From Lactarius indigo (lineage: Eukaryota > Basidiomycota > Agaricomycetes > Russulales > Russulaceae), in assembly GCA_025766275.1 (NCBI GenBank), contig JAFKAC010000007.1, forward strand, positions 1,302,001 to 1,366,000: a stretch of DNA of 64,000 nucleotides. Direction: 5' to 3'. The number at the start of each line of letters is the position of its first letter. Position 1 is the stretch's first letter. Position numbers and translations under genes: made by a program. This document shows positions 19,553 to 31,259 of the stretch, in pieces. The notes under the pieces are model-generated. The model had not been told where the DNA came from. It did no database searches and saw nothing but the letters and a program-made list of their open reading frames with translations.

Positions 19553-22002
19553 GGCAAAAGCAGGTGACTTGGAGAGAGCGCCGTGTGGGATAGAAAGGTC
19601 CTGAGGGTAGAGGATTTAAGAATATCTGGCAAACAAAGCCTGAGGATGTATGGGCTTGTGAGTCAATTGAAGTTCCAACGACCATGGCCCTTATAGCGAA
19701 GGGGGATTCACAGGAGAGCATACTAACGGCCTAATTTGGAAAGTAGAAAGGGAGCAAGAACCTTGGCGAGAACCCATCCCCGGAGGAATTGTAATGTGTC
19801 TCATGAGATAACCGCAACTTGGGGTGGACGGTGGTTTTCAGAGCCATAAAAGGCAGTCCCTTTATTCGACGACCCGACCAAGTTACAACAACTTCCTTTT
19901 TGAACCACCCTTTGGCGGCCCGATAGCTCCGACAGCGTGTCGTTCGAGACACTCCACCATGATACAGGAACAATCTCAGTAACGCGGCTAAGGAAGCTTG
20001 ACGCCATGCGTATGGCTTGGGCTGGCTGACAACTACCGATTTCTGCTCGGCAGCCGGGTTTTTGAGGGTGGGTGTCCAGTTCGGCAAGTGTGGCGGCACA
20101 ACTCCAAAGGTCGTCTTATTGCCTTCTGGACGTTCTTTTGACGTTCTTCATATCTCATGTAAACTGGGGACCCTCCTCTACTGCTCGGAATGGCCTACTT
20201 GGCTAATTCGATAGACAGAACTGGTAGCTTCTACTTGCGAGTTTCAACAAGTGACAGACTTGACTTGGCCTTTCGTTTTTTGTGTGCCCAGACTAGTGCC
20301 TAGTGACGAGCTAATAAGGCCACACAGTTGCTTAAACATTCCGCCATATCTGTCAAACGGATTGCTACACCCCTGCTCTAACGCTGTTGGGTGCTGGCCG
20401 TACTCTTGTTCTTTTCTGAGCCAACTTTTAACTCTTCGGGTCCAGGTTCCCACTCGCCGCCAGTTGTCCCCTGCCAGAGAGATTAGGTCCACACTGTCCT
20501 CCAGACATAAGTCTTCCGTGTTTCGAGCTTGAGTACTACTGTACGAGATAACACCCAGCGAGTTGCAACAAGCCGCACCATGATAGGAGGTGACACTCGC
20601 TGCACCCTTTTACGATTCTGGTTACGGTAGTTCTGTCTTCCCACCTTCTAGTCTCTAGCCAACGCAATTCGTGCTCACATAAACATCTAAGGCTGACAGG
20701 CACGCAATGATGCTCGCATTCCGCCTTCTCATGTTCGTGGTCTTCTCTTCCCACATTTTTTTTAACCCGCTATTTCGTTGCGCCGGGACACGAGCGTCTT
20801 CACACCATACATCTTGCTCACATGCACAACTGCTCCTTTAATTGCGTAATATTTACTTTTACCAGATCCCGCCTATCGGTGTTTCGGATAACGTGCTGTG
20901 GTACTATTAGACTCCCTCAGTGACATTGTCGTAGGGTCACCCATGTCTGGTCGTGGAAATGTCAAGCGCCTTGAAATTCTCCTGACTGAGACGGCTAACC
21001 GGCAGCAACACACAGGGAACCTTGCCTATCTTGCTTCTTTTACCCACGGTACACAACGTACCACTTGCCAAAACTTTGCACCATGCCTATGCAGAGTTTG
21101 GTGTCCCAGTGGTTGGTGGTACCCACCTGTCATACGTACTGCAAATTGCGTATATCGCCGAATTTCCTTCGCACGCCACTTGTGAGAGCGCTAGGCATGG
21201 TCATCGGCAAGTGCATTGCCTCAAGCGCCACACATGCTTACAGTTTCGGTCCTACCAGGAACGTCGAGAACAGAAAATCAAATTTCAAAGGCAAGCTTGT
21301 TAGAGTGTAAGAGGCTGATTTGATCGACAAATTCTCCTGTGCATCTCCTGTGCTGTGAACCCGCCTTGTGCCAGTGATCAGTCGTTCGGTTTTCAACGCG
21401 CTACACACTTTGATTATGTCAGTCGCGAGTCCACATGGTGATGACTTCCATATACGGTAATCTAGTCTCTTTGGTGTGATACCATGGTATCATGATTGGT
21501 CGTCTGGGGGCTATTCGGCTCTAGGGCTGAATGCACTGACGTTGGACTAGTGTATTATGATGAACGGAAGACTGTACAGTTCACGCGTCTAACTATAAAC
21601 GCATCCGCCAGCCGCTCATTCTGCTCTGTGGATCCACTTGATCCGGATCAAGGCGGGGAATACTCCGAGTAGTTGCTCCGAGTCATATCCTGCCGCACCT
21701 GCGACATCCAATAAGAGAATGGAGGTGCATGACATGGTACCGCGCATTACTTTTTTCTTTAGGACCAGATGAGGTAGTGCTGGGCCTGTGATCTAAAATG
21801 TAGCAATCCTGGTGGCCAACGGTGGCCAGTGAGAGTAGATGCGAACGTGGGAAATGATTGCGGTGTCATTGATTCGTATGAGTAACCGACACATCGGGTT
21901 CGGATCCCCTATCCCACTAATCACTTATTCGGCCTGGCCGTTCGACTTTTGCATTTATCCGGCTCGTGCTCATACCACCACCACAGTCTACCACCAGCCC
22001 TC
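19553..22002. other. Gene-poor 2.4 kb
   Basis: No gene was recognised. Frames at 19731-20099 (minus) and 20898-21310 (plus, overlapping in three frames) have mixed hydrophobic content but no domain, and their composition does not favour one frame. It may contain decayed genes. It separates the secreted-protein cluster from the NMN adenylyltransferase gene. Confidence 0.4.
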
Positions 22003-23277
22003 ATGTCCACGGAGTCTCAACAGGGCGTTTCTAGTCCCACTCAGCGTTTCACCGCACCTCCGAATTATTCCTTTCCTCACCACCGCCTCAATCTCCTTCA
22101 GCGTCATCCAGAAAGGCAACCCATTGTCCTGGTCGCATGTGGATCGTTCAGCCCGGTCACGTACCTTCACCTCCGCATGTTCGAGATGGCAGTCGACTAC
22201 GCCCGCCAAAATACGGATTTTGAAGTTATGGGCGGGTACGTGAGTCCCGTTTCGGACCAGTATAAAAAACCGGGTTTGCTTAGCGCTCCTCATCGGTGAG
22301 CTACCATCCTTTGATTCTTCCATGTTCCATTCGATACCGTTTCTGGTACTACGCTCGTCGGGTATCTGTCACCCTCACGACACCAGTGTCTGTTATGGCG
22401 AGTCGTTTGTTACGGGTGCATCCGACGTATCATCAGTCCGCGGTATCTCCACCTGATCTATCTCCTACATCTTGCATCTATGAGGTAATGGTGGATATAC
22501 CTACTGTTCTTTGATGACTTCCTATGCGAGCACCGGTATGCAGTGTCGTAACATATCTTCCTGAGGAGGCATCTTAGGGCCTTTCTTATCTCTGTGGTTA
22601 CGTTGCATCAGTACCCGGTGTGGCTAACTGTCGATTCCCAGAGTAAACATGTGTACCCTTGCGACCGAAGAGACGTCACGGTGGCTCATGGTAGACCCCT
22701 GGGAAGCCTTGCAGTCGTATCAGCGCACCGCGGTGGTGCTGGACCACTTCGATTACGAAATTAATACCGTTTTGGGTGGCGCGCAAATGCCCTCTGGTGA
22801 GAGGCGGCAAATCCGTGTAGTCCTTCTCGCTGGCTCCGACCTGATCAGCACTATGTCGGAGCCGGGTGTATGGTCAGAGAACGACGTGAGTCTACCAGCG
22901 CTCCGAGTCTGTCGGTGCCCCCTCACATGTGCTACTAGCTGGATCATATCCTTGGAAAGTACGGCGTATTTATCATAGAGCGTGCCGGCTCGGACATGGA
23001 TCAGGCGACAGAGGCCCTCGCTCGTTGGCGCCACAACATTTTCCTTGTACCTCAGCTCATTCAGAACGATGTGTCGTCAACCAAAGTTCGCCTGTTCCTC
23101 CGTCGTGGACTTTCCGTGCGCTACCTCCTTCCGGCTCCCGTTGTCGAGTACATCGAACAGCACGATCTATATACCGAAGACGCGTCTATCCATGAAAAGA
23201 AAGATAAAGAGAAGGAAAGGTCCAAAGACGACCCTCATAGGTGTGCAGGCTCGAGTACGCCATCATCGGCTGCATGA
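22003..23277 (+). CDS. NMA1: Nicotinamide mononucleotide adenylyltransferase
   Basis: This enzyme makes NAD+ from NMN and ATP (and the nicotinic acid analogue) at the last shared step of NAD synthesis, usually in nucleus and cytosol. Exons are 22003-22295, 22642-22885 and 22939-23277. The nucleotidyltransferase motif appears as VACGSFSPVTYLHLRMFE, followed by MGGYVSPVSDQYKKPGLLSA. Exon 2 has TSRWLMVDPWEALQ and VVLLAGSDLISTMSEPGVW. Exon 3 has LDHILGKYGVFIIERAGSD, then HNIFLVPQLIQNDVSSTKVR and VVEYIEQHDLY. The C-terminal tail is Lys/Glu-rich (HEKKDKEKERSKDD) and ends at TGA 23275-23277. The frame needs no correction. Intron 1 is 346 nt, far longer than the usual 45-60 nt here. Confidence 0.95.
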
Positions 23278-26200
23278 CTGAGGGGGATGTCGATTTTGAT
23301 TGTCAATATATTCTAACATATAGAAGCATCTATTGGATTCCTTTTGTCTCTGGGGTCTTTATCGAACGCACTTTGTTAAGGCATTTATACCTTACTGTAC
23401 AACCAACTGACATAGTTGCCGTGTTGCTGCCTATGTGATTTGTAGCAGTCGTCGATACAACTTCTGTACTTCAAAGGCAACCCATAGTATCTTTCGACTC
23501 TCCACGCTCCTCGTGTAAGAAACATAAGCTGCTGCTTTGGCCGGGTTTTCAGGTCGCTACAGAAAATCAATGAGAGTCCTCCCCCTTGATTCCGCGCCTC
23601 GGGTTTCCTTCGGCAAATTATTTGGGTAAATTTTCGGGAAAGTAGGGTCGCATGACTGTCCGTTTCGGTGCACGAGCCAGGACCCTGAAATAGGAGGAAT
23701 GCCTCCTTTCTCGTCACGAATGACGTTCGTGGACAGAGTCACTCTCTTCTCTCGACTCACGGGTAGGGACTATAAAAAAAACAAAGACTGATATACAGAA
23801 CACCAGTCTGATGTTTGTTTACGACAATGTCGTGACCGGAAGTGGTCAGACGAAATACAATGCCAGATCGGCTCGACCTCGAAGGGCGGTAACGAGGAGC
23901 TCGTGAGATAGAGAGCGTCAATTATGCTAGTGATGACGTCGCCTATTGAAACACGGACGAGTCGGACTCACTATTTTAGATTCGCGCACAAAATGCTATA
24001 TGGTCTAAACATCCAATGTTGTCAAGGAGGCGCGAGAAGGCGGATTCCGAGAGTACGCACATATGCACACCCGGATAGAACTCAGCCCACCAAGCCAGGT
24101 GACCAGTGACCCCGCGTCCTCCCCGGCAGCCACCATTGCTGGACGTTGCCCTCGATATCATCACAGTAAGTCCCGATCCTGTCGCTGCTATTGCCGTGCT
24201 GATAGTGATGGTCATTTCCCAGCAGGGAGAGAGGGGCAAACGTCGAGCGTGTCGTTCCCTGAAGAGACCGAATAACATTATTCCTCCTGTATCCCGGGCT
24301 ATAGTAGTTCCGAGGACCTGGGATAGACTATGAGGACCATTGAACTTGAGAGAACTTCAATGCCGGAAGTTTGGAGCCGGTGCACGTCTCATGCCGCTGA
24401 CAGCTAGCCATATGGCTGGCCAAACCATCTTTACGGTATACAAGGCTGAGGTTGGTAGTACCAGAGGTCATGGCGACCAGATTTTCGCCGAGCAATTTGA
24501 AAGACCTTCAGACCGTGGAGGTGTCTTCCAGTCGGGGATTAACGTGATCACCCTTTGTTTCACCGCACGGTATGACTTCTGCTACATTACCATTCTATGT
24601 GCGGCGTCGTTTCGGCTCTGCGGTAAACGGACAGGTGATGTATACTCTATCGTAGGTCGCCGATGCCTTCTTAGGGGGAATGTACTACAAATAAGAGAAT
24701 CTTATCGGTGCACATGGTCAACAGCGGGAGCGCTTCTTTAAAGAACAAAGACACACCCTTAAAGTTAAAGGCGACGTTGTAATGTCCTCGAGTTGTCGAG
24801 TTGTTGCTGTTGCTGTTCATCCGATGACCGATTCATGGTTGTTGAGCCAATTTTGACATTCGTGTCAGGGCACTTCCAGATGCGGAATTCTTCCGCAATC
24901 CGCACATGCTAGATCGAGATCCTGCTGCTCCACTGGTCTGAGTCCCGCGCCCGCCCACCCACTTGGTGCCCTGTTGCAGAATACTGTAAAGTGGATGTCG
25001 ATATCAGCAACGAGGTGGAACTCGGCGATGCTCCGATGGCGTCCGTCCATCGCGCATCGTGTTCCCACCCATAATAACACAAGGTCCTGGGTCTGCGCAG
25101 CGCCTCAGCGCCGCCAGACGGACGGTCCACCCATCATATCGCCCCAGCGGCGGGGAACATGTCGTCCTTCATTATCGTCGGTGGTAAATATGTTCCTCCC
25201 GGGCCCCATCTACTGGGGTATCATGGACCGTGCAAAGGCAAAACTCTGATTTTCATGCACGAGACCCGGGATCTGGGCAACACATTGAACCGACCCCCGA
25301 GTTTGTGTTGCGCAACCACTTCGGTGCCTTTCCTTTCCTTTCCTTTCTTCTAGGCCTCGGCCACGTTCCCATGAAGCTCTCTGGTACTGTATGTTACACC
25401 ACGTCTTCAGTTTAGGTTTAAAATTGGACCTAACTTTGTTAAAGTTGCAGAGGACAACGGTCGCCCCCCTTTTTATTTTTACGTATCTTCTTTTCACGCC
25501 CCCTTCTCTTATTTACCCCAACTGGCAAAAATAACCCGACCTCGGCTTGTCTTCTTGGAGGAACATAAACCGTGACTGTTTCATTGGCAAATGTTTTTTT
25601 TAATAAAAGGTTTAAGGACCCACCGCGTTGTCACCTCTGGTAAAATAGCTATCTGTTTTGCCATCGCGCTATCTTACAACCGCGAGCCGACAACGGTTCG
25701 CGCCTGTTCTATATTGAGAGGGTACACCCGCATCGCACCGGAAAAACACAGGAATGCCAACTACTCCATCTCCAAATGCACGTTTGATTGATCATGCAAC
25801 GAACATACTATCCTATTGCTAGTCAACCAATCGAGCAATAGATATAATGATACAATGCGATGCGTAAAGGTGTGAAAAGCGACAGAAAACAAGACGACAT
25901 ACTATGTATGTTGTACGCCGCGAAGAAGTCAGTAGCGGAGTGGGGAGCGAGAGCGAAAACTTCTACTACCTAAGCGAAACCTATCCAACCAAAAGCCCCA
26001 GGTCTATAAACAAGTGAAAAGGAAATAGGAATACAGACAAAAAAAAGAGTGTCATGCATGTATGGTATTTATTTACCGTGATTAATGCAACTTATAGGAC
26101 GTGAACAATGCGGGGCGGGTATGTGACACGTTAGAAAATATGGTGAGCCCTGCACACTTTTGTGGTGCGAACGGATAAATATGAGTGGGGATAAGCGAAA
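23278..26200. other. Gene-poor 2.9 kb
   Basis: No gene was recognised with confidence. Plus-strand frames at 24340-24741 and around 24.97-25.35 kb, and minus-strand frames at 23.4-23.76 and 24.86-25.13 kb, are open but have no motifs I know. A (CCTTT) microsatellite lies at about 25327-25349. The region from 25.8 to 26.2 kb is AT-rich and probably holds the 3' UTR of the bZIP gene. Confidence 0.4.
25327..25349. repeat. Pentanucleotide microsatellite (CCTTT)n
   Basis: About four head-to-tail copies of CCTTT on the plus strand (tgcctttcctttcctttc onward). It is short and has no evident function. Confidence 0.85.
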
Positions 26201-27903
26201 TCAACAGAGCTCGACCTCCCATTCGCCAGCAGAGCCGTCAATGGTCGGCGGGCTCTTGAGAGCTATTCGGACTCGCCGCCTACCTCGCGAGGTGTCCACC
26301 TCGGATTGCATGGGAACACCGTTGAACAACATAGCTGGGTCAAAGCTAAATCCGAGATCTGGGTTTGACATGCCGATACCGATAAAAGGATCGGTGTCAA
26401 TCTGAGCGGCGGGGAGGAGAGGGGCCGAGGGGGAGGCCGTTGATACTGGAGAAGATGCGACGCTCCAGGTTGGAATGTCGTCAAAACTGAACGCAGGTGG
26501 AGAAGGAGAGAATGGCGATGAACTCGAGGATGTGGGAGATGGTGACACAGAGGCGGGGTTGTGGATGCGCACGCGAATCTTGCCATTAGGGGACGGCTCA
26601 GCGTCAAAGGTGATATCGAGCCCACCGAGCCCAAGGGCGTGGGCATCCGTATCAACGAACTCAAGCCTCCGTCGAGGGAAGTGGGACATGCGATGGTCTG
26701 CGTCAAGGTCCATGGCACCCTGGGTACGCCAATCACAGTCACGCGGAAGGAAGGAGCGGAAATCCATCCTTGAAGCTACGGCAGAGTTGACTGCTACGTT
26801 TGATAGAGGGAATGTGCCCGACATAGGTACCGCGGACCGGGAAGGTGATACGGAGAATATGGAAGGAAGGGCACAAAGTAGGACCTATGGGGCGCATAAT
26901 AAGATATCGGTCGACACGCCGCTTTGCTTCGATCAACAGCAAGACTCACAAGAAGACTCAGACTGGCGCTTGTCTTATCTGAAGACTTGGGTTGAATGGG
27001 GAATGCCGGGTGCCGCGGGGGAGAAGTCGGGAGGCGAGGTTCGGATAGTTCCGTTTTCACGTTCAATGGGCGCTTGGAAAGTTGTGAGCTGAGTTCACGT
27101 TCCCGTTGCTCAACTGCAGCCAGTTGCGCACGAAGTTGCTCGATTTCTGACATGAGCTCACGTGAGCCCCCTTGGTGTGAAACAGACTTTTGTGCAAGTG
27201 CTTGTAGGCGTGCGTTCTCCTGTTCAAGCTCGGCAACACGACTGCACATGGTATCATTCATCCGCTTAGTATATCAAACATGGCAAAGAAAACGCTTTGA
27301 AACCCACATTTCCATATTCTCAAACTCTTCGCGTTTTCTCTGCCGGCTGAGAAAGGCTGCGGCTCTATTTTTTACGAGGCGTGCCTCGCGTTTGCTCAGC
27401 CCCGTAACGTCCGGAGGCACGAAGTCTTTGGTGCTGACACGCTCGCCGGAAGCGCGGGGCTTTTTTGAGGCAGGATTAGACGGATCCGGACTTGATGGAC
27501 GCTTGACCGCCGGTGCCCCAGGACTCAGGGCTAGGTGGGGATAGTCCGGCGATGTTGGCGAGACAGGAGACGGTGGTGTGTGGGGGGCAAGAGGGAGCTC
27601 GAAGACCTGGTGGGTGGGGAGGCAGAGCTGATCTTTTTCGGAGGTGAAGTCCGGGCTCATGCGCATTCCGAGAGCGCGGTTGGGAGGTTGGGGGGAGGTA
27701 CTGCCAACTGAGCCTACCGAGTAGGGTGGGGAGGGTGGGTGGGAGTAGTGAGGATAATTAAGAGTGAACGTCTCGATGTTCGAGGTAGGAGAAAAGAGAG
27801 GTTGATCCCAGGAGGAATCGGAGATGGGTGAGGTGAGGGAATCGCTGGAGATGATTTGAGACATGGTGAGGGAGAGGAGGCGACGCTCTGGAGAGAGTAA
27901 CAT
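26201..27903 (-). CDS. bZIP transcription factor with hydrophobic segment after the zipper
   Basis: This is a basic leucine zipper DNA-binding regulator. Exons are 27903-27308, 27241-26951 and 26884-26201. The N-terminal half is Ser/Pro-rich. The basic region reads LSKREARLVKNRAAAFLSRQ then RKREEFEN. After the first intron the zipper continues RVAELEQENARLQALAQKS and then SEIEQLRAQLAAVEQRERE, a long coiled coil. The second splice creates a hydrophobic run, SASLSLLVLLCALPSIFSV, directly C-terminal of the zipper, followed by a long Ser/Pro-rich acidic C-terminal region ending at 26201. The order bZIP then hydrophobic segment resembles membrane-tethered ATF6/CREB3 factors, but the segment is only about 17 residues, so tethering is inference. 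A second methionine at 27864 (MSQIISSDSL) is a possible start. All frames are clean. Confidence 0.9.
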
Positions 27904-27933
27904 TATGTCTAATTTATAAGTAAGGGTCTATGT

Positions 27934-28272
27934 CTAAGAAGGGAGAAAATGGCAACGTGAGGCGGCGGCGGCAGGTGGGCAAGGAACGGGAAGGGTCTGG
28001 TGATGGTGGGGGCAGAAAAAAGACTGAAGTTGCGGTCGCTTGTCGGCTGGGGTACTCGATACGGAAGCAATGCCCCGCTTGTGGTTGGTAACCTTTCCCT
28101 CTTTTGGGGATAACCTGCCCGGTAAACGCTCTCTGGGACCCTCCAGACGGTTCTCAGAATCGAAGGGCAGTGGCTCTACAGTCACTTCCGACGCCATTTC
28201 CAATCCGATAAACCGACGACATTCAGCTCGATTGTACCCTCTTCTTTTTCTGCTTACTTGGCTTTCTTCCAC
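27934..28272 (-). CDS. Possible upstream ORF or leader of the bZIP gene
   Basis: A 112-codon minus-strand frame lies just upstream of the bZIP start. It has some coding character in the middle (MASEVTVEPLPFDSENRLEG) and a low-complexity end. It may be an upstream ORF or an unspliced leader exon of the bZIP messenger RNA. Stress-response bZIP genes often carry such leaders, but nothing here proves translation. Confidence 0.25.
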   Translation of the reverse strand: MEESQVSRKRRGYNRAECRRFIGLEMASEVTVEPLPFDSENRLEGPRERLPGRLSPKEGKVTNHKRGIASVSSTPADKRPQLQSFFCPHHHQTLPVPCPPAAAASRCHFLPS

Positions 28273-31259
28273 TTGGTCTTATTACCCCCGCCCTCTCTCT
28301 TGCCTATTTCGCTCATCCGACTCGCTTACTCCCGCTTTTCCCCACGCTACGGCCCTTCCTCGGCTCGTCCCATACTTGCTCTGCTTTGCCCTCTCCGTCT
28401 TGCACTTTGTCGTTTTCTAACACGACTCGTGTTCCTTGCGATACATGCGTCTCTCTACGACCACATGACAACCCTCGTAGGCATCGATGTTCTCTTCAGT
28501 TTCTTGTCATTCCCCGTAGTCTTTCCTCGTTGTCCGAACGCTCTTATCGATTGATCCAATTGTTTTACCTTCCTAAACTCTCGACCGCACTGATTCAAAC
28601 CTAAGCTCGTGTCGGTACACGAGTGTAAGTGTAATCGGGGGTTATTCGGCGCGCAGCAACATTCGATCACAGCCAGGAGCATGGGACACTTTGTCCTACT
28701 CGAGAGGTGTAATACGCACAACCCCGTAAGCACCATAGGTGTGATATACGCCATATGTTGCTCACGGAAACAATCTTCTCGTCCAGCTCCACAACTGGCG
28801 TCAACGAAGCACCGTGCGAGGTAGATCTTCGCCTGCACGTCCATGGGGATAGGGTGCTTTTGTGGTTCCTGATTTCAATACCCTTCTCTGCCTCACGGTA
28901 AACTTTGTAGCATTAGCGAATTTCTCTCTCTTAGCACTTTGTTCGACCTCCGTTCGTACATGTGGTCCAGAAGAAATCAAGCGTGCCATCGGTAAGTGGT
29001 CCGCGGCCCGCTGCCCGGGAGCCAGGGTAGGACCCTCATCTGAATCTGACCATCTTCGCGGGACGACGCTCGGGAGAACCACTGGGAATCCGTCTCGCCG
29101 ATCAACAGCAGCCGTGCGTCGCCCATGCCAAGTCGTTTCTCTTTTGAATGACATGTCGTGCAATGCCTTCCGCAGAAGTGACCGAATCATCACCCAGATA
29201 TTCCCAGTGGACTTCTCACGTACCACGTTCGCTAGGTGTTCAGGTCTATTGACATAGAACGTGACGGCAAATACGCCCCTCGTCCTACGACTACTGGAGG
29301 CATGCGGTAAGGTCTTCTCAGCGTTACTGCGTTCGTGATCGATTGTGGCGTGGAACTACTCACCATCACAATATTAGATCCTACTCTGGGCCAAGCCAGA
29401 GGGCAACTATTCAAAGGACATCTTACCCTGTGAGGGCTAAACGAGGTCAATCGATTGGACACCACATTTAATAGCCTTCCCCTCTCCAATCAACGAGTTT
29501 TCCGGTTTAGTACATTTTGGAACTTTCAATTAATGGCGTCGGACATTCGGCAGAGAGTTTGCTGTATCTGCCGACTGTCCGGGATTCCGCGTCTCTCCAC
29601 GACGAAACATAGAGTTACCCCCCTGATTACGAGTGAGCTCGACAATGGACCTCGGATCTTCTAGTCCTTCCCATGTGCTTGCACCCCGTAATATGCGCCC
29701 TCCAGGAACCTAGTCCGCGGGACGGGGAAACCTCGACTATTGTCATGGCGGTTTGAGAACCCTGACCCTCCCCATGGTTCCCGGGCCGTGTCTCGTACCG
29801 TTATCTTAGGATTAGGCTGTCTGTCCGAGACCGTTGCTATTTTGCACCTCAACTCGGTGAGCCCCCCGCGGGGAGGTGGCGTGAGTACATGGCAATGACA
29901 CCGCCGGGGGGGGGGGATACTTTCCTGCAGTTATACAATGAAAACAGAACCGCTGTAGCTGCTCTTGGTACAGTCAAACGCGAGGAATACAGGCAACGAG
30001 CTTAGTTTGGGTGTCCTCAGCACGTCCCCACTGGTTGCAAACTGCGATCAGATAAGCCTCATCTACCTACTAAACTGGTCTTCGAACTTCCTTTTCGAAA
30101 GATACAATTGTGTTCTCAGACCTATCTGACTTGCCACCGGAAGCATTAATAGGCTGGGTTTACCATGTTATTGATACATACCGCATCCGCGCAGATGGAT
30201 TCGTACGATCTAATGCGCCGAAGCTTAACATTGTAAAGGGTGAAAGAGTGAAGGAAGCTTCAAGAAGGTGGGTGAAGTTTTTCTGGGGTCCGACTCAACT
30301 CGAGATAGCGTAGAAGTGTGAGAGTGTGAAATGAAAGGTTGTCGGAGGAGTTGAGAGCGTATCCTTTTACACTGCGCTGTGGGCGTTGCCTATACTAGTT
30401 CACGCGACTCAGAGGGGTGATTGACGTGTCTCGTGGTGTGCTGTAGTGTACTGTAGTGTACGGTGGCCCAACCAAGTGAAAAGATTGGTAGAGCTAGGTG
30501 AAAGAAGGTCAAGAAGCCGTATAATTATAGCCATACCCTCGTCTCGGGTGTACCCTCAGGGCTACTCGCGAAGGTGCACGGATCGGGAAATCCAAACACT
30601 GAGGTGTGCAAGGAAGTGTGTCACCTTCTGAAATCCCGGTTTTCGAGCTTCAGATATACCCCTAGCCAACTGAGTCAAAGAACCCAGAGTAGGTGGGAAG
30701 CGGCGTGGCTGGTAACCGGCAGTCTACGGAGCGATTGTCGCTCCTGTTGCCGCCGCCGACGGGCAAGTTTTCACTTCAACAAACGGGACTCACCTAACTT
30801 AGCTAGGTGACTACATGTGCTTGCACCATGAGAAGCTTCCAAGTTTCAAGTTGCATACACCAAGCACTATCTCATTGGCATATCTCAAATAGCGCCACAA
30901 GAGCAGAACCGTTTGGCACAACGTTATTCCATTCAGGCTGCTGCTGTGGAAGGTACGAACTTTAAGGTGTCCGCGCCAGAACCTCGTTACTACTAGTAGC
31001 TGTAGCACGCGTGGCATATCGGCACGACCATTGAGGCAGTACCACTTGAAAAGCGGATTCGCGCAAGTTTGCATTGCTGTTGTTACACGAGCTTGGAAGA
31101 AATAATTTGTCTCGGACTCGGAGTCACTAGCGACTGGCAGCGCGTTGCGGCATGCGACAGCTGCAAGGATGATCCGGGTCATGTGCCTCCAGAGCTCAAG
31201 CGCTCAAGCGCTCAAGACTATTGAGTTCCGGTTCTCCGCTTGGTGAACCAACAACAACC
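28273..31259. other. Gene-poor 3 kb
   Basis: No gene was recognised. Open frames on both strands at 28.80-29.26 kb overlap each other exactly and neither has motifs. A plus-strand frame at 30110-30313 (FSDLSDLPPEALIGWVYHVI then DTYRIRADGFVRSN) looks protein-like and may be a relic exon. A run of nine G occurs near 29907, and a short tandem repeat (actgtagtgt twice) near 30445-30463. Confidence 0.35.
31194..31216. repeat. Short tandem repeat (GCTCAAGC)n
   Basis: Nearly three copies of an 8-nt unit (gctcaagcgctcaagcgc onward) sit about 45 nt before the start codon of the glutaryl-CoA dehydrogenase gene, so they lie in its 5' UTR or core promoter. Confidence 0.75.

Noticed and set aside
26475..27092. 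205-codon plus-strand open frame
   Set aside because: It is antisense to the bZIP gene. The minus strand has the basic region, zipper and clean splices.
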